Origin: Elusimicrobiota bacterium
Lineage (GTDB): Bacteria; Elusimicrobiota; Elusimicrobia; UBA1565; UBA9628
Assembly (NCBI GenBank): GCA_028717525.1
Contig: JAQUNT010000133.1
Span: 1 to 6,546 of the forward strand
DNA: 6,546 nt
Direction: 5' to 3'
This document shows, piece after piece, positions 1 through 5,679 of this stretch. Numbering within the stretch: position 1 is the stretch's first letter; each line of letters opens with the position of its first letter. The notes beneath the pieces were generated by a model, which had not been told where the DNA came from, ran no database searches, and worked only from the letters and a program-made list of their open reading frames with translations. The position numbers and the translations under genes are program-made.

Positions 1-846
1 GTCCTTCAAGGTCAGGTCCAGGGCCGCGGCGCCCTGCAGGGCCAGCGCCGCTTCCAGATCCAGATCCGGGGCCTCGAGGTTGCTGACCCGGCCCGTGGCC
101 TCGAGGCGTATGCCCGAGTACTCCAGGGCGAGCTTCTTGCTGGAGACGGACATCTTTGATAGCTGGCCGCCCGCGTAGTCCGCCCGGCCTTTCCAAGCCA
201 GCTTGGCGTCGTGGGTGCGGCCCTGGTACTTGGCGTTGACCGCCAAGGAGAGGTCCGCCTCGCAGGGGCTCGTGGGGCTGAGGTTCCAGACCTTGGCGTC
301 GAGCGCCGACACCTTGACCTGGGCGCCCGTGACCGCGTCGTCGAAAGAGAGGGCCGCGCGCTGGAGGGCGGCCTGGGAGACCTTCAGGGAGAAGGGCAGG
401 CCCGCCTGGGCCTCCGGGGCCGGGGCGGCCGCCGTGGCCGGGGCCAGGAGGTCCGAGAAGTTGAACGAGCCGTCCTTGCGGCGCACGATGCGCGCATCGA
501 GGCCTCCGGCCTTGACGCTGTCGATGACCACGCTGCGGTAGAGCAGGGGAACGAGCTTGACCCTGAGCTGGAAGGAGTCCACGCCCACGAACTTCCCGGC
601 CTTGAAATCAGGCCGTTCCGAGACCTCCAGGCCCTTGACCACCAGGCCGCTCAGCGCCCCCAGCTCCACGGACTGGAGCCTGACCTCGCGGTTGAGGTGC
701 TTGCGCGACTGGGTCAGGATGAGCTCGCGCACCTTGTCCGGGGGCAGGAACTTCTTGAGGGCCAAGGAGAGCGCGATCAGGGCCACCGCGGCCAGCACGG
801 CGAGCCCGACGCCGATTTTCACGAGGAGGAGGAGGCTTTTCTTCAT
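1..846 (-). CDS. AsmA-family protein, N-terminal part (runs off left edge)
   Basis: Reading the minus strand from ATG at 846-844, the frame stays open for 282 codons to the window edge, so the C-terminus is missing. Residues 1-3 are MKK, followed by one hydrophobic helix (about 5-30), then KKFLPPDKVRELI. The next part, with 'NREVRLQSVELGALSGLVVK' (about 52-71), 'LVPLLYRSVVIDSV' (98-111) and 'RKDGSFNFSDLL', is the usual N-terminal pattern of AsmA-family proteins (inner-membrane anchor, large periplasmic beta-rich body). Family members are linked to outer-membrane biogenesis and inter-membrane lipid transport; the exact role here is inferred only from family. Residues 132-145 form an Ala/Pro-rich linker. 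There is no good Shine-Dalgarno before the ATG, but the start is well placed because the signal anchor begins at once. It is divergent from the Mut7-C gene across 65 bp. It could also be classed as a DUF748/AsmA-like protein; the missing C-terminus would decide. Confidence 0.82.
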   Translation of the reverse strand, partial: MKKSLLLLVKIGVGLAVLAAVALIALSLALKKFLPPDKVRELILTQSRKHLNREVRLQSVELGALSGLVVKGLEVSERPDFKAGKFVGVDSFQLRVKLVPLLYRSVVIDSVKAGGLDARIVRRKDGSFNFSDLLAPATAAAPAPEAQAGLPFSLKVSQAALQRAALSFDDAVTGAQVKVSALDAKVWNLSPTSPCEADLSLAVNAKYQGRTHDAKLAWKGRADYAGGQLSKMSVSSKKLALEYSGIRLEATGRVSNLEAPDLDLEAALALQGAAALDLTLKD

Positions 847-854
847 GGCGGCTG

Positions 855-860
855 ATTCTA
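855..860 (-). promoter_or_regulatory. Possible -10 element for the AsmA-family gene
   Basis: On the minus strand this reads TAGAAT, one mismatch from TATAAT, and lies 8 bp before the ATG. No good -35 hexamer is seen 16-18 bp upstream, so this is weak. If used, transcription would begin within a few bases of the start codon, giving an almost leaderless mRNA, which would fit the missing Shine-Dalgarno. Confidence 0.3.
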
Positions 861-872
861 TCATTTTCCTCG

Positions 873-901
873 TTGACAGGCGCGCTGCGGACTGTTATCC
901 T
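873..901 (+). promoter_or_regulatory. Sigma70-type promoter of the Mut7-C gene
   Basis: A perfect -35 hexamer TTGACA (873-878) is followed after 17 bp by TATCCT (896-901), which matches four of six bases of TATAAT. The spacing is optimal. The expected transcription start, about 906-909, falls only 3-6 bases before the ATG at 912. The TTG of the -35 box is also an in-frame potential start codon, but the promoter position and the protein family both argue against its use. Confidence 0.6.
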
Positions 902-911
902 AGCCCTCCGG

Positions 912-1394
912 ATGGAAGAGCCTCGGTTCCTCGCGGACAGCATGCTGGGCAAGCTCGCGCGCTGGCTCATCATCCTGGGCTACGACGCCGCCTACGGCGG
1001 CTCCGATGGGCGCCCCGACTCCGCCCTGCAGGAGCAGGCCCAGCGCGAGGGGCGGATCCTGCTGACCCGGGATACGCGCATCCCGGAGGTCGCGGGCCTG
1101 CGCATGGTGTTGGTGCGGCCCGCCCGCTTCGAGGACCAGCTGCGCTTCGTCCTCAAGAAGCTGGGCCTGGCGCCCGACCGCCAGCGGCTCTTCACCCGCT
1201 GCACCTACTGCAACCGGCCTCTCGAGTCCGTGCCGCGCGAGGAGGCCCTGGCGCTGGTGCCGCCTTTGGTCCGGGAGCTCCGGACGGAGTTCTGGCGCTG
1301 CGGCAAGTGCCGGCGCATGTACTGGGAGGGCACGCACACGGCGCGCGCCGTGGAGAAGCTCGAGCGCTGGGGGATATGGGCCGCCGGCCGCTGA
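912..1394 (+). CDS. Mut7-C family PIN-like RNase with zinc ribbon
   Basis: The 160-aa product matches the stand-alone Mut7-C RNase family (PF01927-type), a PIN-like nuclease fold followed by a zinc ribbon; in animals the domain ends the exonuclease Mut-7. Visible signatures are 'FLADSMLGKLARWLIILGYD' (residues 6-25), 'GRILLTRD' (47-54), and the cysteine pairs C97xxC100 and C130xxC133, the second within 'EFWRCGKCRRMYWEGTH'. Candidate metal-binding acids are D9, D36 and D54. The length is typical of the family. ATG 912 is chosen over TTG 873 because family members start a few residues before FLADSM and because TTG 873 lies inside the likely -35 box. No Shine-Dalgarno precedes 912, so initiation may be near-leaderless. 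The bacterial substrate is not known to me; an RNA target is inferred from the family. The pal-like gene follows after 35 bp on the same strand. Confidence 0.85.
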   Translation: MEEPRFLADSMLGKLARWLIILGYDAAYGGSDGRPDSALQEQAQREGRILLTRDTRIPEVAGLRMVLVRPARFEDQLRFVLKKLGLAPDRQRLFTRCTYCNRPLESVPREEALALVPPLVRELRTEFWRCGKCRRMYWEGTHTARAVEKLERWGIWAAGR

Positions 1395-1415
1395 ATTTGC
1401 TATCGTCTTTTTGTT

Positions 1416-1422
1416 AGGGGGG
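1416..1422 (+). promoter_or_regulatory. Ribosome binding site of the Pal/OmpA-like lipoprotein
   Basis: The purine run AGGGGGG ends 7 bases before ATG 1430. It is the clearest Shine-Dalgarno sequence in the window and fixes the start of the lipoprotein. Its strength contrasts with the two divergent genes at 846 and 912, which have none. Confidence 0.65.
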
Positions 1423-1429
1423 AATAATC

Positions 1430-2380
1430 ATGAAACGCCATCTCGTCGCCGTCCTGGCCTGCGCCTTCGTCCTGGGCGGCTGCGTCTCCGCATCCAAGCT
1501 CAAGGACCAGGAGTCCCAGACCGCGGCCCAGCAGAAGCGCGCCGACGGCCTGCAGAAGGACCTGGACTCCGCCAAGGCCTCGGCCGACGAAGCGGCCAAG
1601 AAGGCCGCGGACACCGAGGCCGGCCTGCGCTCCCAGCTCAAGGCCGGCGCGGACCAGCTGGCTTCGCTCGACACCCAGCAGGCCTCGCTCAACACCCAGC
1701 TGGCCCAGGTCCAGCAGTCCAACAAGGACCTCAAGGAGTCGCTCGACGCCAAGAAGGGCGAGCTGAGCAAGAAGGTCTCCGAGCTGATCAAGGACAAGGA
1801 TTCCCTGTCCCAGAAGCTGGCCGCCGCCACCGCCGAACTGGCCGCGCGCGACAAGGAGCTGGCCCAGACCCGCGACGAGAAGGCCGCCCTGGAGAAGGCC
1901 AAGGAGGAGGAGCTGGCCAAGGTCAAGCAGAACTACGACAACCTGACCTCCGGCCTGCAGTCCGAGATCAAGGCCGGCCAGGTGACCATCACCCAGCTCA
2001 AGGGCAAGCTCACCGTCAACATGGTCGACCGCATCCTCTTCGACTCGGGCCAGGCCGATGTCCGCGCCGACGGCAAGAAGGTCCTGCAGAAGGTCGGCAG
2101 CATCCTGGCCGGCGTGGCGGACAAGGACATCCGCATCGAGGGGCACACGGACAATAAGCCCATCGTGGGCGACCTCAAGGACAAGTACGCCACCAACTGG
2201 GAGCTCTCCACGGCCCGCGCCACCGCGGTGCTGCGCTACCTGCAGGATACGGCCAAGGTGGACGGCAGTCATATGGTCGCGGCCGGCTACGGCGAGTTCC
2301 GCCCCGTCTCGCCCAACGACACCGCCGAGAACCGGGCCCTGAACCGCCGCATCGAGATCGTCCTCGTTCCCAGGGAGTAG
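1430..2380 (+). CDS. OmpA/Pal-type peptidoglycan-binding lipoprotein with long coiled coil
   Basis: The 316-aa product begins with a lipoprotein signal peptide: MKRH, a hydrophobic stretch, then lipobox L15-G-G-C18, so C18 should be lipidated. Residues about 24-185 are rich in Lys, Glu, Gln, Ala and Leu with long heptad-like runs, a predicted coiled coil. Residues about 192-316 form an OmpA-like domain: 'ILFDSGQADVRADGKKVL', 'IRIEGHTDNKPI' (D241), 'NWELSTARA' (N256, R263) and 'NRRIEIVL' near the end. In this family the Asp and Arg hold the diaminopimelate of peptidoglycan. The 'GHTDNKPI...NWELS' spelling is closer to MotB/OmpA-type lipoproteins than to classical E. coli Pal, and the coiled coil makes it much longer than Pal (about 170 aa). 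The likely role is tethering the outer membrane to the cell wall with a periplasm-spanning rod. It may be cotranscribed with the RNase gene upstream and the membrane protein downstream. Confidence 0.9.
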   Translation: MKRHLVAVLACAFVLGGCVSASKLKDQESQTAAQQKRADGLQKDLDSAKASADEAAKKAADTEAGLRSQLKAGADQLASLDTQQASLNTQLAQVQQSNKDLKESLDAKKGELSKKVSELIKDKDSLSQKLAAATAELAARDKELAQTRDEKAALEKAKEEELAKVKQNYDNLTSGLQSEIKAGQVTITQLKGKLTVNMVDRILFDSGQADVRADGKKVLQKVGSILAGVADKDIRIEGHTDNKPIVGDLKDKYATNWELSTARATAVLRYLQDTAKVDGSHMVAAGYGEFRPVSPNDTAENRALNRRIEIVLVPRE

Positions 2381-2387
2381 CATCCTG
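2372..2387 (+). promoter_or_regulatory. Putative Shine-Dalgarno and non-canonical start (CTG 2385 or ATC 2382) for the TMTC-like gene
   Basis: AGGGAG at 2372-2377 overlaps the end of the lipoprotein gene and lies 7 bases before CTG 2385 (4 bases before ATC 2382), both in frame with the TMTC-like gene. From here the frame adds three arginines and a full first hydrophobic helix upstream of TTG 2457. No ATG, GTG or TTG occurs in this frame between the stop at 2340-2342 and TTG 2457. Use of CTG or ATC is inference. Confidence 0.4.
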
Positions 2388-2456
2388 GCCGTTCCCGCGC
2401 AGGCCAGCCGGGCGGGCCGCATCGCCGTCCGGCTGGCCCCTTTCCTGGCCGCCGCG

Positions 2457-4277
2457 TTGACGATCCTCGCGTACCTTCCCGCCTTGAACTGCGGCTTCGT
2501 GAACTGGGACGACCCTCAGCACTTCCTGCTCAACGAGTCTTATCGGGGGCTGGGTTGGCAAAACCTGCGTTGGATGTTCACCGCCATGGTGCCCGGGCAC
2601 TACCAGCCCCTCACCTGGCTCAGCCTGGCGCTGGACTACAAGCTGTGGGGGATGGACCCGTTCGGGTATCACCTCTCCAATGTGCTCATCCATGCGGCGA
2701 ATGCGGGGCTCTTGTGCGTGGTGTGCCTGAGCCTCGTGGGCTGGCCACCCCAACGGAACCGGCGCCCCCTCATAGGGGGCGCCGGTGGCGAGGAGCCCGT
2801 AGGGCTCCTCGCTCGAAACGACGGCTGGTCACTGGCCGTTGCAGCCCTGCTCGGCACCCTCTTCTGGTCCCTCCACCCCCTGCGCGTGGAATCCGTGGCC
2901 TGGGTCACGGAGCGCCGCGACGTGCTCTCGACCTTCTTCTACTTGGCCGCGATCCTGTGCTATTTGCGCTGGGCTGAGCTGGAGCGCAGGCTCTGGTGGT
3001 GGGCGGCCCTGTCCGCGTATCTCATCTCCTTGCTCTCCAAGTCCATGGGCATGACTTTGTTCGTGGTGCTGCTCATCCTCGACTTCTACCCCCTGCGCCG
3101 CCGTCGTCTGCTCGAGAAGGTCCCTTTCGCCGCGCTGGGGTTGGCCGCCGCGGCCCTGGCCTACGCGGCCCAGGCCGAGACCAAGGCCCTCAACAGCCTG
3201 GCGGAGTTCGGGGCGCCGGAGCGGCTCTGCCGAGCCGCCTACGGCCTGGTCTTCTACCTGGTCAAGACCCTGTGGCCGGCCGGGCTCTCCCCGCTCTACG
3301 AGATACTCCTGCCCTGCAATCCCTTTGCGCCGCGCTTCCTGCTCAGCGGCCTGGCCGTCTGCGGCATTTCGCTCTTGGTGTGGCTGGGGCGCAGGCGGCT
3401 TCCCGGGCTGGCCGCGGCCATGGCTTTCTACGCGGTCACGGTCTCCCCGGTCCTGGGCCTGGTCGCCTTCGGCAACTTCTGGGCCGCGGACCGCTTCACC
3501 TATGTCCCGGCCCTGGGGTTCTCGGTGCTGGCCGCGGGCTGGCTGGGGCGGGACCGGGCTTGGCCCCGGGCGCTCTGCGCGGTCCTCCTGCTGGCCCTGG
3601 GAGGGCTGACCTGGCGGCAGTGCGGTTTCTGGCGCGACACCAACGCGCTCTGGGGCCGCGTCCTCGCTTTGAAGCCGGCCACAGCCACGGCGCACCATAA
3701 CCTGGGCGTGGCCCTGGCTGAGCGGGGGGAACAGGCCGCGGCCGTGCGGCGCTTCCGCACCGCCCTGACCATCCAACCGCGTTATCCCCTGGCCCGCAGG
3801 GCCCTGGCCGACGCGCTCTACAACCAGGGCAATTCTGCGCTGCGCTCAGGGCAGAGGCAAGCGGCGATCCGGCTCTACCAGGAGGCTCTGGGCTTGGCTC
3901 CGGGTCTTCCCGAGACTTACAACAACCTGGGGCTGGCCTTGGCCGGGGAAGGCCGGAATCTGGAGGCTTGCGGCCGGTACCGCCAGGCCCTGCGCCTCAG
4001 GCCCCGGTTCGCCGCGGCCCATTACAACCTGGGCAACGCCTTGGCCGACCGGGGACGGCTCCCGGAGGCGGAGCAGGAATACCGGCGGGCCCTGGACCTG
4101 GAGGGAAGCCTGACGGACGCCAGGTTCAACCTGGCCAACACCTTGGCTCGTCAGGGCCGCTATCGGGAAGCCGCCGGGCAGTACCGCGCCGTGCTCAAGC
4201 GGTCGCCGGACTTCCCCCGGGCGCGGGAGCACCTGGCCGCGGCCCTGCGCTTGGGTGCCCCGGCCGGCCGTCGCTAG
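2457..4277 (+). CDS. TMTC-like GT-C family membrane protein with C-terminal TPRs
   Basis: From TTG 2457, the first canonical start, the product is 606 aa; the true start is probably upstream at CTG 2385 (630 aa) because TTG cuts into the first membrane helix and has no ribosome site. Residue numbers here count from TTG. The N-terminal two-thirds has about 12 hydrophobic segments. 'FVNWDDPQHF' (14-23, acids D18/D19) follows helix 1, as the catalytic acidic motif does in GT-C glycosyltransferases. 'HPLRVESVAWVTERRDVLS' (140-158) and 'DRFTYVPALGF' (345-355) resemble the eukaryotic TMTC O-mannosyltransferases. Residues 410-586 are five TPRs (34, 41, 34, 34, 34 residues), then a partial sixth. Glycosyl transfer to envelope proteins using a lipid-linked sugar is inferred from family; it could instead be only a scaffold. 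Residues about 101-119 are encoded by a twin-hairpin insertion (2758-2812). A second TAG follows the stop. The gene converges on the FecR gene with overlapping stops. Confidence 0.8.
   Translation: MTILAYLPALNCGFVNWDDPQHFLLNESYRGLGWQNLRWMFTAMVPGHYQPLTWLSLALDYKLWGMDPFGYHLSNVLIHAANAGLLCVVCLSLVGWPPQRNRRPLIGGAGGEEPVGLLARNDGWSLAVAALLGTLFWSLHPLRVESVAWVTERRDVLSTFFYLAAILCYLRWAELERRLWWWAALSAYLISLLSKSMGMTLFVVLLILDFYPLRRRRLLEKVPFAALGLAAAALAYAAQAETKALNSLAEFGAPERLCRAAYGLVFYLVKTLWPAGLSPLYEILLPCNPFAPRFLLSGLAVCGISLLVWLGRRRLPGLAAAMAFYAVTVSPVLGLVAFGNFWAADRFTYVPALGFSVLAAGWLGRDRAWPRALCAVLLLALGGLTWRQCGFWRDTNALWGRVLALKPATATAHHNLGVALAERGEQAAAVRRFRTALTIQPRYPLARRALADALYNQGNSALRSGQRQAAIRLYQEALGLAPGLPETYNNLGLALAGEGRNLEACGRYRQALRLRPRFAAAHYNLGNALADRGRLPEAEQEYRRALDLEGSLTDARFNLANTLARQGRYREAAGQYRAVLKRSPDFPRAREHLAAALRLGAPAGRR
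2758..2812. repeat. Twin perfect hairpins in frame inside the TMTC-like gene (REP/MITE-like element)
   Basis: Hairpin A has arms ACCGGCGCCCCCT (2758-2770) and AGGGGGCGCCGGT (2774-2786) around the loop CAT: a perfect 13-bp stem. Hairpin B has arms GCGAGGAGCCC (2788-2798) and GGGCTCCTCGC (2802-2812) around the loop GTA: a perfect 11-bp stem. Only one base separates them. The element is translated in frame as a hydrophilic Gly/Pro/Arg-rich stretch between two membrane segments, where the rest of the protein is hydrophobic. No T-run follows, so it is not an intrinsic terminator. No second copy lies in this window, so repeat status is inferred from the structure. Confidence 0.65.
4274..4277. other. 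Overlapping stop codons of convergent genes (CTAG palindrome)
   Basis: The four bases CTAG hold TAG on the plus strand (4275-4277, end of the TMTC-like gene) and TAG on the minus strand (4276-4274, end of the FecR gene). The genes therefore overlap tail to tail by four bases. On the plus strand a second in-frame TAG follows at 4278-4280. No intrinsic terminator with a T-run is seen on either strand nearby. Confidence 0.85.
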
Positions 4278-5608
4278 TAGACGAGGCAGCCCGTGCTGCA
4301 CTCCGTGCTGGTGGGGGTGAAGGAGCCGGTCGCCGAGCCGGTGGCTGTGGTGGTGCCGGAAGTCGTGTTGATGTACTGCAGGTCGACCTTCAGGTCCTGG
4401 GCCGCCACCCCGCCGCGGTTCATGAAGGAGAGGGTGGTCTTCGAGAAGTCCCCGCCCGCCGTGCCTGTGTCGGGACCGAAATTGATCGACTTGCCGAATA
4501 CGGCGTTGCCGGTCAGCGTGGCGAACGAATCCGTGGTGGCCTGGGTATTGGAGTCGTTGATCAGGCCGGTCAGCGCGATGTGGCCGTTGGACAGCGTGCG
4601 CGCGCCGAAATCGACATCGATGGAGGCCGATAGGCCTCCGGGGACGGTCGTGCCGGCGCCGCAGCCCATGCCTCCGGAACAGGTGTAGTCGCCGACCATG
4701 CTGTAGTATCCCACGCCGGTCTCCACGCTGCGCACCTGGTCCCAGGTGGAGAGGCCGTCGGCGATGGCGCTGCCGGTCTGCGCAGCCACCTGCTGCGTGG
4801 TGTTCGCGGCGTTGGCGAGGCTGAGGATGTCTCCGGAGGTGCTGGCCAGGGCTCCGCCCGCCGCGGTGTCCTGGCCCGCGGACTGGCTGGCGGACTGCCC
4901 GCCGCCCGCGCCCGCGTCCGGCCCGCCGGCGCCGCCGGCCCCGCCCGGCTGGGGGGCCTCGCCCAGGCTGCCCAGGATCTGCGCCGCCTGCTGGCCCATC
5001 TCCACCACCGCGCCCGGCGTCTGGCCGGCCAGGACCGTGGTGCCGAAGCCCGGCGTGTTGATGACCACGCTGCCGCCCGCGTTGCCCACGGACACGCTGC
5101 CCGGATTCTCGCCGGCGTTGTTCAGCGCGCCCGGGCCGAAGAGGATGACGGTGGAGCCGCCCGGGGAGACCTGGCCGCCCGCGATGGTGCCCCGGATGCC
5201 GATGGTGCCCACCGGCAGGTTGATCTTCATCTTGGACGGGTCCTTGCGCGCCACCTTGCCCGTGACGAAGCGGAACACGCCCTGGGTCACCCGCGCCGCG
5301 ACCTGGCCCGAGCCCGTGGCCGGGTCGTAGACGAACTCGTCGAGCACCAGGTCGCTGTTGGGGCCGATGGTGAAGACCGTCTCGTCGAGCAGCATGACCT
5401 GCAGGCGGCCCGCCGCGTCCGTGGTGACGTGGTCGTTGAGAAAGACCGGCTTGCCGCTGGAGAGGACCCGGCCCACGGCCGCGCCCGGGGCCCGGGCCAG
5501 GACCGCGCCCTTGACCGCGGCCGCGGCGCCGATGCGCGTGAGCGCCCCGGCCGGGGTCTGGGCCGAGGCGGCGGTGACGAAGCTGAGCAGGCAGGAAAGG
5601 AGCATCAT
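4274..5608 (-). CDS. Secreted FecR-domain protein with conserved C-terminal beta-type domain (paralogue 1)
   Basis: The 444-aa product has a short signal peptide (residues 1-16, cleavage after A14-S-A16) and a FecR domain at about 27-142: 'DHVTTDAAGRLQVMLLDETV' (59-78), 'GPNSDLVLDEFVYDP' (82-96), 'GVFRFVTGKVA' (110-120) and 'VGTIGIRGT' (133-141). Free-standing FecR domains of this kind are common in exported proteins of unknown role, so iron signalling should not be assumed. A Gly/Ala-rich linker (219-252) leads to a C-terminal domain (about 296-430) with 'YYSMVGDYTC' (301-310), 'LSASIDVDFGARTLSNG' (326-342) and 'FMNRGGVAAQDLKVDLQY' (395-412). The alternating pattern and 'DFGAR' motif recall the beta-barrel of TbpB-like proteins, a tentative match. 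C310 and C316 may form a disulfide. The ATG at 5608 is the only reasonable start, since an in-frame TAA lies at 5629-5627. The signal peptide lacks Lys or Arg before its hydrophobic core, which is unusual. Confidence 0.78.
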   Translation of the reverse strand: MMLLSCLLSFVTAASAQTPAGALTRIGAAAAVKGAVLARAPGAAVGRVLSSGKPVFLNDHVTTDAAGRLQVMLLDETVFTIGPNSDLVLDEFVYDPATGSGQVAARVTQGVFRFVTGKVARKDPSKMKINLPVGTIGIRGTIAGGQVSPGGSTVILFGPGALNNAGENPGSVSVGNAGGSVVINTPGFGTTVLAGQTPGAVVEMGQQAAQILGSLGEAPQPGGAGGAGGPDAGAGGGQSASQSAGQDTAAGGALASTSGDILSLANAANTTQQVAAQTGSAIADGLSTWDQVRSVETGVGYYSMVGDYTCSGGMGCGAGTTVPGGLSASIDVDFGARTLSNGHIALTGLINDSNTQATTDSFATLTGNAVFGKSINFGPDTGTAGGDFSKTTLSFMNRGGVAAQDLKVDLQYINTTSGTTTATGSATGSFTPTSTECSTGCLVY

Positions 5609-5625
5609 AGGCGGAGACCTACCCG

Positions 5626-5631
5626 ATTATA
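5626..5631 (-). promoter_or_regulatory. -10 element upstream of FecR paralogue 1
   Basis: The minus strand reads TATAAT, a perfect -10 hexamer, 17 bp before ATG 5608. Transcription would start about 11 bases before the ATG. No convincing -35 box lies 16-18 bp further upstream, and the 71-bp gap to paralogue 2 is also short enough for co-transcription, so its use is uncertain. Confidence 0.4.
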
Positions 5632-5679
5632 GGTAATAACGAGCCGCTCGCGCCCGGGTGCCGGACTCCCCTTAGACGA

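Noticed and set aside
873..911. TTG 873 as the start of the Mut7-C RNase
   Set aside because: It lies inside the -35 hexamer, has no Shine-Dalgarno, and adds 13 residues not expected in the family; ATG 912 fits better.
211..1417. Plus-strand open frames over 203-855 and 557-1417
   Set aside because: They are shadows of the AsmA-family gene on the minus strand and of the RNase gene in another frame; their products have no recognisable domain.
1400..2422. Long minus-strand open frame (340 codons) opposite the lipoprotein gene
   Set aside because: It is a mirror of the strongly GC-biased third positions of the real gene; its product is a Gly/Leu-rich sequence without family features, while the plus strand has a lipobox and an OmpA domain.
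2758..2812. Twin hairpins as a transcription terminator or attenuator
   Set aside because: There is no T-run after either hairpin and the reading frame continues through both into conserved TMTC-like sequence.
2829..3776. Minus-strand open frame of 315 codons opposite the TMTC-like gene
   Set aside because: The product is Gln/Gly/Arg-rich low-complexity sequence typical of antisense shadows; the plus strand encodes clear membrane helices and TPRs.
4286..4299. GCAGC/GCTGC hairpin as a terminator between the convergent genes
   Set aside because: The stem is only 5 bp with no T-run on either strand and lies within the coding end of the FecR gene.
5591..5608. Cys6 of FecR paralogue 1 as a lipobox cysteine
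   Set aside because: It comes only five residues after the start, too early for a lipoprotein signal; the A-S-A site at 14-16 fits ordinary signal-peptidase cleavage.
5640..5652. CGAG/CTCG hairpin followed by TTATT (minus strand) as a terminator of FecR paralogue 2
   Set aside because: The stem is only 4-5 bp and the T-rich run is interrupted; too weak to call.
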